Assembly: GCA_016859345.1 (NCBI GenBank) | Contig: CM029121.1 | Span: 825,829-889,828 of the forward strand | DNA from: Istiophorus platypterus | Lineage: Eukaryota; Chordata; Actinopteri; Istiophoriformes; Istiophoridae | DNA: 64,000 bases | Reading direction: 5' to 3' | Program-made: the position numbers and the translations under genes | In this document: positions 28,501 to 39,250 of the stretch, one piece after another | How positions within the stretch are numbered: the stretch's first letter is position 1 | Layout: every line of letters begins with the position of its first letter | The notes under the pieces: generated by a model | The model's input: the letters and a program-made list of their open reading frames with translations, nothing else | Told to the model about the DNA's origin: nothing | The model's database searches: none

Positions 28501-29330
28501 TGGCATCTAACTACTCCCACTCCATTTGTTGTAGAAACTAAATTCATACATTAAAATGTACAGCTCACTTGGTAGATAATGGGAATTATTTTCATCAGCA
28601 GTAACTCTCATAATTTCGAAAATATTTGATGTTTTATCTGCAATTTTACCCATAGAAATTAATGGAAGGAATGTGCAAAGGCTAGAGTGGTTGAAAACAC
28701 AAACAGAGAGGGAGAAGGTTATAAACTGTTCTGAAAAATTTCTGTTTAACTCATCCTCACCACCACAAATTTCATCCGCCACACCATTTTTTGTCTGAAG
28801 GTAGACAAATTTGTCTTCTTTAACACAATGTGACTACCAAAGCACAGTGACTTACAGAATTTGAACTATGAGTCTCTAAGTGGAAGAAGTACCATCTGAC
28901 TACCATGTTGACTCCAAAGTTAACTGAGATCAGAAAATTAGGATAAAAAATGAGAGAGGGACATTTTTATATCACTGTATCAACCACGTTTTTGACACCA
29001 CAAATACTTATTATCCCTGCCATCAGCAGAGTCTCCACCCTCACACAATGTAAAACTTAAAGAAATAAGAAGCCTAATCCCTGTTTGAACCAGCTGTAAC
29101 TAATGGGTTACCATCATTATGACAAGTATTAACTACAGTTGAGCATGTATACCTGATTCAGATCAGCTAAGTAGACTACACACACATATAAGCACTCAGA
29201 TACCCTGATAAACAGGACACATAGATGCCCAATGAGCACAGGGTAGGTCTCTCCCTCTGCAGAAAAACCTCTGTATGCATCTTTTTCAATTTACTGCATT
29301 GCAGCTGACATAGACATGAATGAGATTCTA
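28501..29330 (+). repeat. Diverged tandem duplication, unit 2
   Basis: Matches unit 1 through TTGTAGAAACTAAATTCA, ATGGGAATTATTTTC, TTCTGTTTAACTCATCCTCA, TACCAAAGCACAGTGACTTA, CTGATTCAGATCAGCTAAG and CTTTTTCAATTTACTGCA. The two units are separated by about 200 bp. Either an old local duplication or two insertions of one unclassified repeat. Confidence 0.65.
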
Positions 29331-31902
29331 ACTTTTCTCTGAGGGATCATTTTACAAGTAAGTATGGCTCAATCACAGCACAGCCATTTTCTTTAACTGA
29401 TGTGTGTGGTTATTTCGTCGGATGATGTCGCAACTATAAAATCAGGATTTTAGCAATAAAACAGAAGCTTATAAATGCCTTGGAAGGGACTGCTGGTTAA
29501 TATGATTTCCTAATAAATCGTGTTTCAGTCATAAATGTTCCATTGTCTGACAACAGAAGCAAAAAAACGTGTAAATGGGAACAGCTTTTTTCAGCTGTAT
29601 TAAGTTACTGTATATGTGAGCACAGACAGTAGGGGAGAAGCAAACAGAATAAGAGCTGAAACTGGCTGACACATGGCAGAATGTAATATGACACAATGAC
29701 ATCATGATTATGCTAATTTGCATATTATGTCATGTAGTGACATTCAGTGTCTTTTCAAGCAGGCTCATTTTCTATGGAAAATAGTTCTTTACAGCAGTTC
29801 CACAACGGGTTTCAACCATGCCCTCAATTTTGCACATTGACCACACAAGGTCAGCTATATACTGGGTTTTAATTTAGACTTATTGCAAGACTACTTTTCA
29901 CCATGTATGTTTCTGGTGAATATCGCTGTGGTGTGTATGTAGGAAAAAGACGTGCGCATTCTTAAAAGCCTACAATGCACTAATTAATCGGCTGTTTCTT
30001 AAACTAAAGAAAATACTCATCGATCAGCACAACAGCAGATCTATTAAAACTGCAGAACAAATGTTGGCAGCCAAATGTGGGTTGTGATTCAGAAGTCAGG
30101 GACCAGGCTTTTTATGGGGCCCTGGCAGAACTTTTTACTTTGCAAAAGACCACTGTTCATGTAAAACTCCAACTATACTAATCAAGTGGGAGTCTTCCAA
30201 TTCTGAAGTGTTAGTAAAAAGAAATTGATATGTTTTATTGTCTTCCCAAACTTTCCTTGCTAATCTGTGGCAGAAAAACCTGCACTAGTGTAAGTAACTG
30301 CCAAGGCAACCTACACAAAACTTCCTGGACAAATATACCCACTTTATTTCAGCTGCAGAATGTATTTTTTAATTTTTGTCACACTGTTCTTGTGGTATAG
30401 GTGCAAATCGAAGTGCTATGAATTTCATAAATTTTACACCAAGACATGTTTAGACATGTTTATGTTTAGAAGAAAATAGTCCTAAAACTCAATTTTCAAT
30501 ATTTATGCTCAAAGTAAAACAACACTAACTGGAGAGTCATGACTCAAGGAGAAAGGTATTCTTGGGAGCAATTCTGATGTGAAAATGCATGTCAGACAGA
30601 AAAAGAAAGTGTAAATGACACAAGTGTGTGCACCTTAATGAGTGTACATGCTTCACGAGCCTAATTCTCCCTTATTCACACTCCCACCTCCATCTCTTCC
30701 AGCCTTCTCTCTCTCCTCTGCTGCAGTTTGTCACAAATTGAAAGTGGAGACCTTCCAGAAACTATCCCTGATAATCACACATAAATTAATTAGAAAATGT
30801 TTCTTGACATTCTCTACACACAGACAGGGAGTGGAAAAAAGACTGAGGCAAAGCCACAAAATTAATTGTACGGTATGTGACTCTAATAATTAATTCAATC
30901 ATTAATCCATGTCTGCTTTAACAACTCCTTCTGGCTTCCACGAAAAAGACCATTTCAATAAGGCTGGTATCGGCTTGGGGTAGGAGACGTGGAAAAGTTA
31001 AAGAGTGATAGACTTGCTCGACACACTCAGGGTCATTTAGAGGTTCACCAATTAAACAGACAAGAGCAAGAAGAGAGCAGTGAGTGAAGTGAAAAAATAA
31101 AAGAATATGTCTCAGATCAGAAGACACAGAAGTTGTTTTTTTTTGTTAATGTCCAAATCTAGAAAGGATATACAAATACTTTTTCTTACAGAATCTTTAT
31201 GTAATATGTCCATTTAATGGTCACAAATAAAGGGGGAAAAAAGTTTGGCAAGTACATGAGGAATTAATGATTTAAATACTTTCATTCTGTTCTGAACTAC
31301 AACACATATCTATTCCCTGCTGCTGACCCTTATAAAATAAATCAAAGGGTGCTGTGCTGTTCTGAATAATTTTCAAAACACTGCCTCTATCCTTTCACCT
31401 AAAAGAAATGAAATGAATCAATATATTTACAATACACAGCAAGTTTGATATATAACTGTATGGTTCATTTTTGTGCTCATCTGCTGTAACCAAAGACTTT
31501 CTTTGGTGTCCAGTAATTCATTTTCTCTATCTACTTTTATTTTTAAAAGGTACACACAGTACAGTCAGTTTACAATGTTGAAAGGTTAATTTAGAATCAG
31601 ATTCATTGAGATTAGATTTAGATTATTTATGGAGCATGCTATTAAAAGCTGATTTTATAGCCAAAAATTACATTTGTAAATTTCAGCAAAACAGCTTCCA
31701 TTCTTTTTCCCTCTGCTGCTACACACACAAACATTTGTAAAGAACTGGTTAAACAAGGGATTGTTGTATAATAAGGTAAAGAAATAGGTGAGAGAGAGAG
31801 AGATACTGTAGAGGACACAGAGAGAAAGGCCGAACATGATTTTAAAAAAAGCAATGCTATAAAGATGGAGAAAATAAGCAGAAAGCAGAAGATGATGGTA
31901 TA

Positions 31903-32116
31903 CAGTAGTGTTCAAAATAATAGCAGTCCAATGTGACTAACCAGATTAATCACTGTTATTAGTATATTTTTTATTGCTACATGGCCAACGAGTTACCAGT
32001 AGGTGCAGTAGATTCTCAGAAAACCAACAAGACCCAGCATTCATGATATGCACGCTCTTAAGGCTGTGCAATTGGGCAATTAGTTGAAAGGGGTGTGTTC
32101 AAAAAAATAGCAGTGT
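31903..32116 (+). repeat. Left terminal inverted repeat of the intact Tc1-like element
   Basis: This 214-bp repeat pairs with 33313-33526. The outer direct repeat is at 31909-31927 and the inner one, differing at one base, at 32096-32114. These are likely transposase binding sites. Confidence 0.92.
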
Positions 32117-32236
32117 GGCATTCAATCAGTGAGGTCATCAATTTTGTGAAAAAACAGGTGTGAATCAGGTGCCCCCTTTTTAAGGATGAAGCCAGCACTT
32201 GTTGAACATGCATTTCTCTTTGAAAGCCTGAGGAAA

Positions 32237-33223
32237 ATGGGTCGTTCAAGACATTGTTCAGAAGAACAGCGTACTTTGATTAAAAAGTTGATTGGAGAGG
32301 GGAAAACTTATAAAGAGGTGCAAAAAATTATAGGCTGTTCAGCTAAAATGATCTCCAATGCCTTAAAATGGAGAGCAAAACCAGAGACACGTGGCAGAAA
32401 ACGGAAGACAACCATCAAAATGGATCAAAGAATAACCAGAATGGCAAAGGCTCAGCCAATGATCAGCTCCAGGATGATCAAAGACAGTCTGGAGTTACCT
32501 GTAAGTACTGTAACAGTTAGAAGACGTCTGTGTGAAGCTAATCTATTTACAAGAATCCCCCGCAAAGTCCCTCTGTTAAAAAAAAGGCATGTGCAGAAGA
32601 GGTTACAATTTGCCAAAGAACACATCAACTGGCCTAAAGAGAAATGGAGGAACATTTTGTGGACTGATCAGAGTAAATTTGTTCTTTTTGGGTCCAAGGG
32701 CCGCAGACAGTTTGTGAGACGATCCTCAAACTCTGAATTCAAGCCACAGTACACAGTGAAGACAGTGAAGCATGGTGGTGCAAGCATCATGATATGGGCA
32801 TGTTTCTCCTACTACGGTGTTGGGCCTATTTATCGCATACCAGGGATCATGGATCAGTTTGCATATGTCAAAATACTTGAAGAGGTCACGTTGCCTTATG
32901 CTGAAGAGGACATGCCCTTGAAATGGGTGTTTCAACAAGACAATGACCCCAAACACACTAGTAAACGAGCAAAATCTTGGTTCCACACCAACAAAATTAA
33001 TGTTATGGAGTGGCCAGCCCAATCCCCGGACCTTAATCCAATCGAGAACTTGTGGGGTGACATCAAAAATGCTGTTTCTGAAGCAAAACCAAGAAATGTA
33101 AATGAATTGTGGAACGTTGTTAAAGAATCTTGGAGTGGAATAACAGCTGAAAGGTGCCACAAGTTGGTTGACGCCATGTCACACAGATGTGAAGCAGTTA
33201 TAAAACTGTGGTCATACAACTAA
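32237..33223 (+). CDS. Tc1-like transposase, apparently intact (DD34E)
   Basis: This is a cut-and-paste transposase of the Tc1/mariner superfamily; it binds the element's inverted repeats and inserts at TA. I start it at the ATG beginning MGRSRHCSEEQ (328 aa), which has a strong context (AAAATGG) and fits the family's N-terminus; an in-frame ATG at 32186 would add 17 residues. Counting from 32237: a helix-turn-helix region at about residues 8-45, a basic linker RGRKRK near 52-57, a second helical region, then the catalytic domain. The catalytic triad is visible as LWTDQSKF (D144), FQQDNDPKH (D235) and SPDLNPIENLW (E270), with 34 residues between the last two. The glycine-containing VKHGGASIMIWACFS motif is present. 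No stop or frameshift interrupts it. The length is close to the usual 330-350 aa. No intron is needed. It is antisense to the host gene, so expression would need its own or a read-through promoter. Confidence 0.93.
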   Translation: MGRSRHCSEEQRTLIKKLIGEGKTYKEVQKIIGCSAKMISNALKWRAKPETRGRKRKTTIKMDQRITRMAKAQPMISSRMIKDSLELPVSTVTVRRRLCEANLFTRIPRKVPLLKKRHVQKRLQFAKEHINWPKEKWRNILWTDQSKFVLFGSKGRRQFVRRSSNSEFKPQYTVKTVKHGGASIMIWACFSYYGVGPIYRIPGIMDQFAYVKILEEVTLPYAEEDMPLKWVFQQDNDPKHTSKRAKSWFHTNKINVMEWPAQSPDLNPIENLWGDIKNAVSEAKPRNVNELWNVVKESWSGITAERCHKLVDAMSHRCEAVIKLWSYN

Positions 33224-33312
33224 ATATTAGTTTAGTGATTCACAGGATTGCTAAATCCTAGAAACAAAAAAGTTTGTACAAAATTGTTTTGAGTTTGTAA
33301 AGTCAACGGCAG

Positions 33313-33526
33313 ACACTGCTATTTTTTTGAACACACCCCTTTCAACTAATTGCCCAATTGCACAGCCTTAAGAGCGTGCATATCATGAATGCTGGGTCTT
33401 GTTGGTTTTCTGAGAATCTACTGCACCTACTGGTAACTCGTTTGCCATGTAGCAATAAAAAATATACTAATCACAGTGATTAATCTGGTTAGTCACATTG
33501 GACTGCTATTATTTTGAACACTACTG
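33313..33526 (-). repeat. Right terminal inverted repeat of the intact Tc1-like element
   Basis: This is the reverse complement of the left repeat, with two differences seen (GTTATTAG versus GTGATTAG, and GGCCAAC versus GGCAAAC). It contains the matching inner and outer direct repeats. Confidence 0.92.
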
Positions 33527-34344
33527 TATATACACATATATGGTGTTAGCCTTCAGACAAGGACAGAAGAGTGACAAAAAAATCTAGAGATTTTGCTTCA
33601 CTTCTATAATGGATCAATTCAGAGCAAGATCTTGAATTTATGGTTAAGATTATAATTGGGATTATCATTTGTTCAATGATTGGTATTAGGAATAATGTAG
33701 CTAAACTCGAAGGAAAAATAATCCATTTTTTTATACTGACACCCAAAATTATAGCAAAAGTAGGGTTTAAAAGTTTGAATCTAAATCTAAAATTTTATAA
33801 GATATTATTAGTAAAATGCTCACATGCATGATTTGTTTACCAACCTGCTGCTGTTTTATGTTAAAGCAGGCTAGAAGGACAAAAAGGAAAAAAGAGTTAG
33901 CCCCTTACTCTGAAATAAGTGTGGTAAGGTGCTACAGTATAAGGAACAGCTGCAAAAATGAGCAGTCGGTTGGCAGAAAAAAGATGGAATAGGTGGGGTC
34001 AGTAAAAATTAATGAGATACATCGGTTGTCTCCTTGTGACCTCAGCTACTACTATTGTGAAACTCATCACAGTTTAACAGAACATTTCATATCCTGTGAG
34101 CATAAGAATAACAAGCCTAAAATAATGTTTTTAATGGACATCCCAAGTATTTGGTTTCCTAAAATAAAAAGTTAGGTAAATTCTTTTTTTCTGTGAAGGT
34201 GCTCACAGGAGAACAAGAATATGAAAACTGACCCGGTAGTCTTGTGGATTACCAGAAAACTGTTTAAATGTTGAAATAGAGAAAAAAAAAGATGACTTCT
34301 CAATAAGAATTATCTCCTGGATCTAGGCTTAGCTACATGTAGGT

Positions 34345-34910
34345 TTTTTTTTGTTCCATTAACGATCAAGAAAAGACTTCACGACCAGAACCTCAGAGGA
34401 ATCACCACAAGATGAAACCCCTGGTAAACCTCATAAACAGAAAGGACAGGCTGCAGTTTACCGAAACACAAAAAAGAGACCAGCAGAGTTCTGGAACAAA
34501 GTTCTATGGACTGATGAAACAGAAATCAATCTCTGTCAAAATGATGGGTAGAGGAAATTATGGAGAAAAAAGGAGCAGCTCATGACCCAAAGCCAAAACC
34601 TCATCTGTCAAACATGGCGGTGGCTCTGATGGGGCTTGGTCATGTATGGCTGCCAGTGGAACTGGCACAATGGCATTTATTACGGATTTCACTGCTGACA
34701 AGCAGCAGAATGAATACAGAGGTTTACAGGAGCATACTGTTTGATCAGATTCAGCCAAATGCATCAAAACTTATTAGATGACATTTCATTATTCAGCAGG
34801 ACAATGACCCTAAACATCAGCCAGGAAAAGCACAGAGCTTCTTAGGGTGAAAAGATGAATCCTTGACTGGCCAAGTCAGTCACCTGATTTCAATACCCTT
34901 AACCTAGGGT
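34345..34910 (+). pseudogene. Broken Tc1-like transposase, catalytic part
   Basis: This is the degraded catalytic domain within the 34.3-35.1 kb remnant. The DET and QQDNDPKH motifs are readable, but frame changes and stops lie between them (for example TGATGACC-type stops near 34550 and 34780). The final Glu region is degenerate. It is non-functional. Confidence 0.72.
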
Positions 34911-35096
34911 ACTATCTTTTAAAAGGGCTTTTTCTCCCACTCAGTTCTTTCTACTTTGATGTAAACATACTCAAATTAAAGCAGAGACTTGGAACTTTAC
35001 TATAGTATCCATTAATGTATTTCAAATTGAATGTGCTGAAGCAAAGAGCCTGAAGAACAAGAAATGTCTAACTGTCCAAATACATGCTGGACTGTA
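34345..35096 (+). mobile_element. 3' part of a decayed Tc1-like transposon
   Basis: Plus-strand text includes an FWNKVLWTDET segment with the first catalytic Asp, a VKHGGGS-like segment, QIQPNASKLIR, and IIQQDNDPKH with the second Asp, then WPSQSPD-like sequence. Several stops and shifts break it. The far end (TTTCAAATTGAATGTGCTG, then ACTGTCCAAATAC and ACTGTA) matches the terminal region of that Tc1 family, so the element appears to end at about 35096. The left end and N-terminal half are not recognisable. It belongs to a third lineage, distinct from those at 19.0 and 31.9 kb. Confidence 0.75.
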
Positions 35097-35993
35097 TTTC
35101 ATTAAGGCAGCCAGAGATGTGTGATTCCATTCAGCAGGAAAGCAAAAAAATGAACACTAATGAAATGGGAAACACTATCAACAATTGCACCCACATCAGG
35201 GCTGCTATATCCAGCCTGGTGTGGACCAGTGCCAACAGGAGGACATAGACCATTACCTCCAGTTAACAACCATGTAACGCGATGTTTGTTGTCTTTCTCC
35301 AGATTATCACTACTCACTGCTGTCTGGAATTTCACTACAAAATCCAACTGCGTCCGGAGACGAAAACAAGAGGTACTTTAAAAGCTGCATTTTTATATGA
35401 AAAAATAGCAGTACTCCAACATTAACATTATGTTAAATGGTTGGGGCATGGATGTATGCAATGGAGTACCCTGACAAGTTAATTTCAAACATGTGAACTA
35501 ATGTATTTTGGTGTAAGAGCTATGCAGGATGTGGTGCAGTGGCTGCAAGAGAGGCAAGAATCTGATAGGCTGGTAATCAGCATGCCAATGTCCTGTCCCA
35601 CCACCAGCACCAGGCCTTCCATAGGCTCACACATGGGGCATATGGGAGCTGCTGGGCTGATAGCAGCAGGACAGCACGAAGAAATGTTCCTTTAGATTAG
35701 GGCCTCGTGCCTATCAATCATCAGGGATGGAGGAGGGGAGTGACACATTACAGAGAGGCTGGAGAGAGGAGATGGAAGAGAAGAGATGTGTGACAGAGTG
35801 TGTGCATCAGTCAGAATATGTGGTGTAGATCAAGAGTGGGTGATGGAGGCAGAGGGCAATACTGCCTTCAACTGATGCTTATGAGCTTCTGCTCCAAGTA
35901 TACACAGCAAGTTACAACTTTTCACTGCACACATCACCCCATGTTCATAAAAATTGACCAAATAGACTGATTTGCTTTTAGGTTAGTCTATTA

Positions 35994-36055
35994 CAGTATA
36001 TTCAGAAGGTATTAGGACCCCTTTACTTTGTTCCTCATTTTGGTGCATTAAGAAA
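35994..36055 (+). repeat. Solo Tc1-like terminal fragment
   Basis: ACAGTATATTCAGAAGGTATT followed by GGACCCCTTTACTTTGTTCC resembles the common Tc1-family terminus (CAGT..TTCAGAAAGTATTCAGACCCCTT). I see no matching transposase or second end nearby. Confidence 0.55.
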
Positions 36056-37189
36056 AACTCATCAAAATTATCCTCTTTAAATGTTGTGGCTTCATAATAT
36101 GATATGAGCATGAACTATTCTTGTGCTAAAAGTAAGAAACAATTGTCCTTTTAATTTAAGTGCGCTATTATGACTAAAAATACAAAGAGATTATTACAGA
36201 AATACAAAGCACTCTATAATAACAAACTGATGTATTTGCATTCTCTTATATTCCAACACACTGGACAACTGCTAGTGGCTAGTAGTTCCATTGCATCTTT
36301 AAAAAGGCTGATTATTAAATAACAATCTAATCGGATTTGCTGCTTTTTCATTGTTTTATATTGAATATGTTTGGTTTGTGGATCATTTGGTTTGAGAAAA
36401 CAATTTGCAGACATCACCTTAGGCTCTGAGAACTTTCAGTGGGCCTTCTTTAACTTTTTACATTTCATAAGGATTAATCAATCAAACCTTTATAAAATAA
36501 ATGAGAATTAATTGGTAGTTGCAGACCTAATCTGCAACATCAATTACTATACTAATATAGTCCCTTGGTGACTTAATTAGCTAAAAAAGAAATAAACAAC
36601 ACATTTTAATTTTAAATTTAAATTTACTGAGCAGGCACAACTTCAGTGGGGTACACTTGCAAAAAGTCAAACACAGATTCATTGTCATCGACGTAAATAA
36701 ACTTGTCCACTAATGTGTGTTCACGGGACAAGAGGCAAGCTTCCACTGAATTCATTTCAAACAGCAGGCTGCATTCTGAGGTATCTCAACCCCACTGACA
36801 AGACACCCCCCTGGAAAAATGACAACCAATCATTATCCTAAAGCATTTTGATTGAAAGACTGAATCGACAGGGTGCTTGCAGGGAAGCCCTATTTCTGAG
36901 ACCCGGGAGTCTGCTTGCTGGAGATATGGAGGAAGGTTACAGAGTAGACACAGTGAGAGTACAGTATGTCTAAGAGATGGATGGATGTAGGTGGGTGGGG
37001 TGGACTAGTTAAATTCTTTGCTCCATTTCACAATTCCAGAAGGTAAACTCTTCTTGTGTCCTGTTTTGGTCACTTTGGAATTTTTCAGTATTTAACCAAG
37101 ACCAGGATCTTCCTCTAGTCTTATACACGTGCTCTAAAAATGCATTAATGTTTTCACATTATGATGATAAACAAGACTGAGCCTTACAT

Positions 37190-37590
37190 CCATGTCTGTG
37201 GCTCTTTGAGGCTGAACTTTAGCGAAATAGTCACTTCAACATCCTAACATTCACACAGTGATAATGGTAACATGCTGATGTTTAACAGGTATACTGGTTA
37301 TCATGTTCACCATCTTAGTTTAATGTGTCAGCATGCTAACATTTGCTAGTTATCACTACACACAAAGTACAGCTGAGCTGAGAGGTCATATATAAATGAT
37401 CTCTTGACATGCACCTGCTGGTGGCACTAGGGGAAAATTCAAGGGATCACCAAAGTCAGTTAGATACATCCTCTGGGGGCTATGAATGTTTGCACAAAAT
37501 TTTATGATGGTTAATCTAATAATCGTTGACATATTTTGGTATGGACCAAAGTGGCAGACCACCTGACACACTAACAGATCAGAAGACCAA
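37190..37590 (+). repeat. Old dispersed repeat of spiny-rayed fish type
   Basis: Recognisable blocks are CAGCATGCTAACATTTGCTA, ACACAAAGTACAGCTGAG, GGTGGCACTAGGGG-AAAATTCAAGGGATCACC, AAAGTCAGTTAGATACATCC and ATGAATGTTTGCACAAAATTT. I know this as a frequent non-coding repeat in spiny-rayed fishes. No ORF. Confidence 0.6.
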
Positions 37591-38911
37591 TATTACCCAT
37601 CATTGAGCCATGCTGCTGGTATGGCTAAAACCTTTATTCGAGTGCTATAATATTTCTGTTGTATTTGATGTTGCAAACTGTATAAAAAAAGTAATAAACC
37701 AAAAATGATCCTTTTAAGAGAAGCATTAATTTATGCTAAAACTGTTTTACACCAAACTCAAACCTTTGATTCTTTGAGCACTGTTACACAGAGCCAATAA
37801 GATTGCCCAACCGCCATTTCTTCATATTATATCTCCCTCATCTTTCTATCTCTTAACCTTAACCACTTCCCATTCCCTCACCTCTAATTTCACTATCTGA
37901 ATTGCACCTCTTAAAATCTCTCACCCCTCATTTCTCGCTCTCATTGATCCTTAAACATTCACCTCTCTTTCACCCTTCATTAGTTATCTCTGCACTCTAA
38001 ACTGAATATTGTACTTTTTTATTCCACAGCACTTCTCTTGGCTCTGTTTCTCTCCTATTTCTTCATTCTTTCTCTTCATCCATCCCTCTGCTGTTCTCTT
38101 TTTCTCTCCTCTGTGAGCACTCTCTAACCCTTCATTCCTCTATCCAAAGTTCACCCCCTTTAACCCGGACCAGTTTGGAGATGACATCTTGCCTCAGCAC
38201 TGGGAGTTGACCGTCTATGCTCCTTGTTTACCAGATAATAGAACTTTATCATAATATGAGTAGAGCATTAGATTTGAAGCAAAATTCACAATGGACACTG
38301 AATAAAACCTTTGAAAACCCGTTGAATGAACTGGTTGCCTAGCAATATTTTTTTGAATGGAAAAAAAAGTAGTAGTCCTGTATTCCTTAGATATGTTTGC
38401 TTTTGGAGGTTCCTGGATTTGTATGAAGGGCACCAAAAAAGATGAGCAAACCTGCAGTAGTGCAGAAAACTAGAAGCTTTTACACAAACATCTTATCCTT
38501 CAGCTGCTACATTCGGCCTTCCATGACTACGTGGATCCAACTGAAAAACAAAAGTCTTATCACATACAGACAAAGAGATGAGGATGCACCTTATGTCATT
38601 CACAATGGGGCAAAAGTTGTCATGCATAGCATGCAAATGTGACACTGCCAACATCTCCCTTACTTCAACCCAAATAAATTAGACTCAGCAGTTCTAATCC
38701 ATGTACTGTGCCTTTGTGCTCCACTATAATTATTTACTGTATGATATCTACAGTAAAACTTCAGCTAATTGGAAATAAATTCAGCAAAAAAAACCCCACT
38801 TAAAATAGGGCATTTGTTGTTTCATAAAACTTATGTTTATGGAAATAGCTTTTAGTATTTAACAGCAAGTGCGCAAAGATTGATATCCTAGTGTTTCAAG
38901 TACAGCTGCTA

Positions 38912-39250
38912 CTATTGATTATCTTCAGTGTCTATTAAGGTTTCAATTATTTTCTTGATTAATTGATTAATTGTTTAGTCTATATGATAACTAGTAAATA
39001 GTAATAATCATTTTCATAAAGTACAAGTTGAGCAAAGCAAATTCTTTGAAAAGCTTACTTTGTCTGGTCAATGCTCCAAAATGAAAAAAAAAGAAAAAAA
39101 AAGAAAAGAAAAGATAAGCTGGAAATAGGGAGAGTTGGGTGTTTTTTTTTCAAAGAGTATTTAAATGATTAACTGATTAACAAATTAATTTTCTGTCAAC
39201 TGACAAATTGATCAACTAATTGACAAATGATGAGCACAACACTAAAATCA
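38912..39250 (+). repeat. Second diverged copy of the GGGCTGCA-type TIR repeat
   Basis: Blocks include TTTCTTGATTAATTGATTAATTG, TTTAGTCTATATGATA and, at the far end, TTAACTGATTAACAAATTAATTTTCTGTC. This is the same repeat family as 11881-12260. An A-rich expansion (about 39082-39115) interrupts the middle. Confidence 0.55.

Larger units (their letters stand above)
31903..33526 (+). mobile_element. Complete Tc1-like DNA transposon with long IR/DR termini
   Basis: This is a 1624-bp element flanked on both sides by TA (31901-31902 and 33527-33528), the expected Tc1/mariner target duplication. Both ends begin CAGTAGTGTTCAAAATAATAGCAG. The terminal inverted repeats are 214 bp each and I count two mismatches between them. 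Each contains two copies of a short direct repeat (TGTTCAAAA-AATAGCAGT type), one at the outer end and one at the inner end, as in the IR/DR architecture known from fish Tc1-like elements. One uninterrupted transposase frame lies between them. The similarity of the ends and the open frame suggest recent insertion, possibly a mobile copy. It sits in intron 3, with its transposase antisense to the host gene. Confidence 0.95.

Noticed and set aside
32726..33219. Minus-strand ORFs of 95-144 aa inside the transposon
   Set aside because: Shadows of the transposase gene on the opposite strand.
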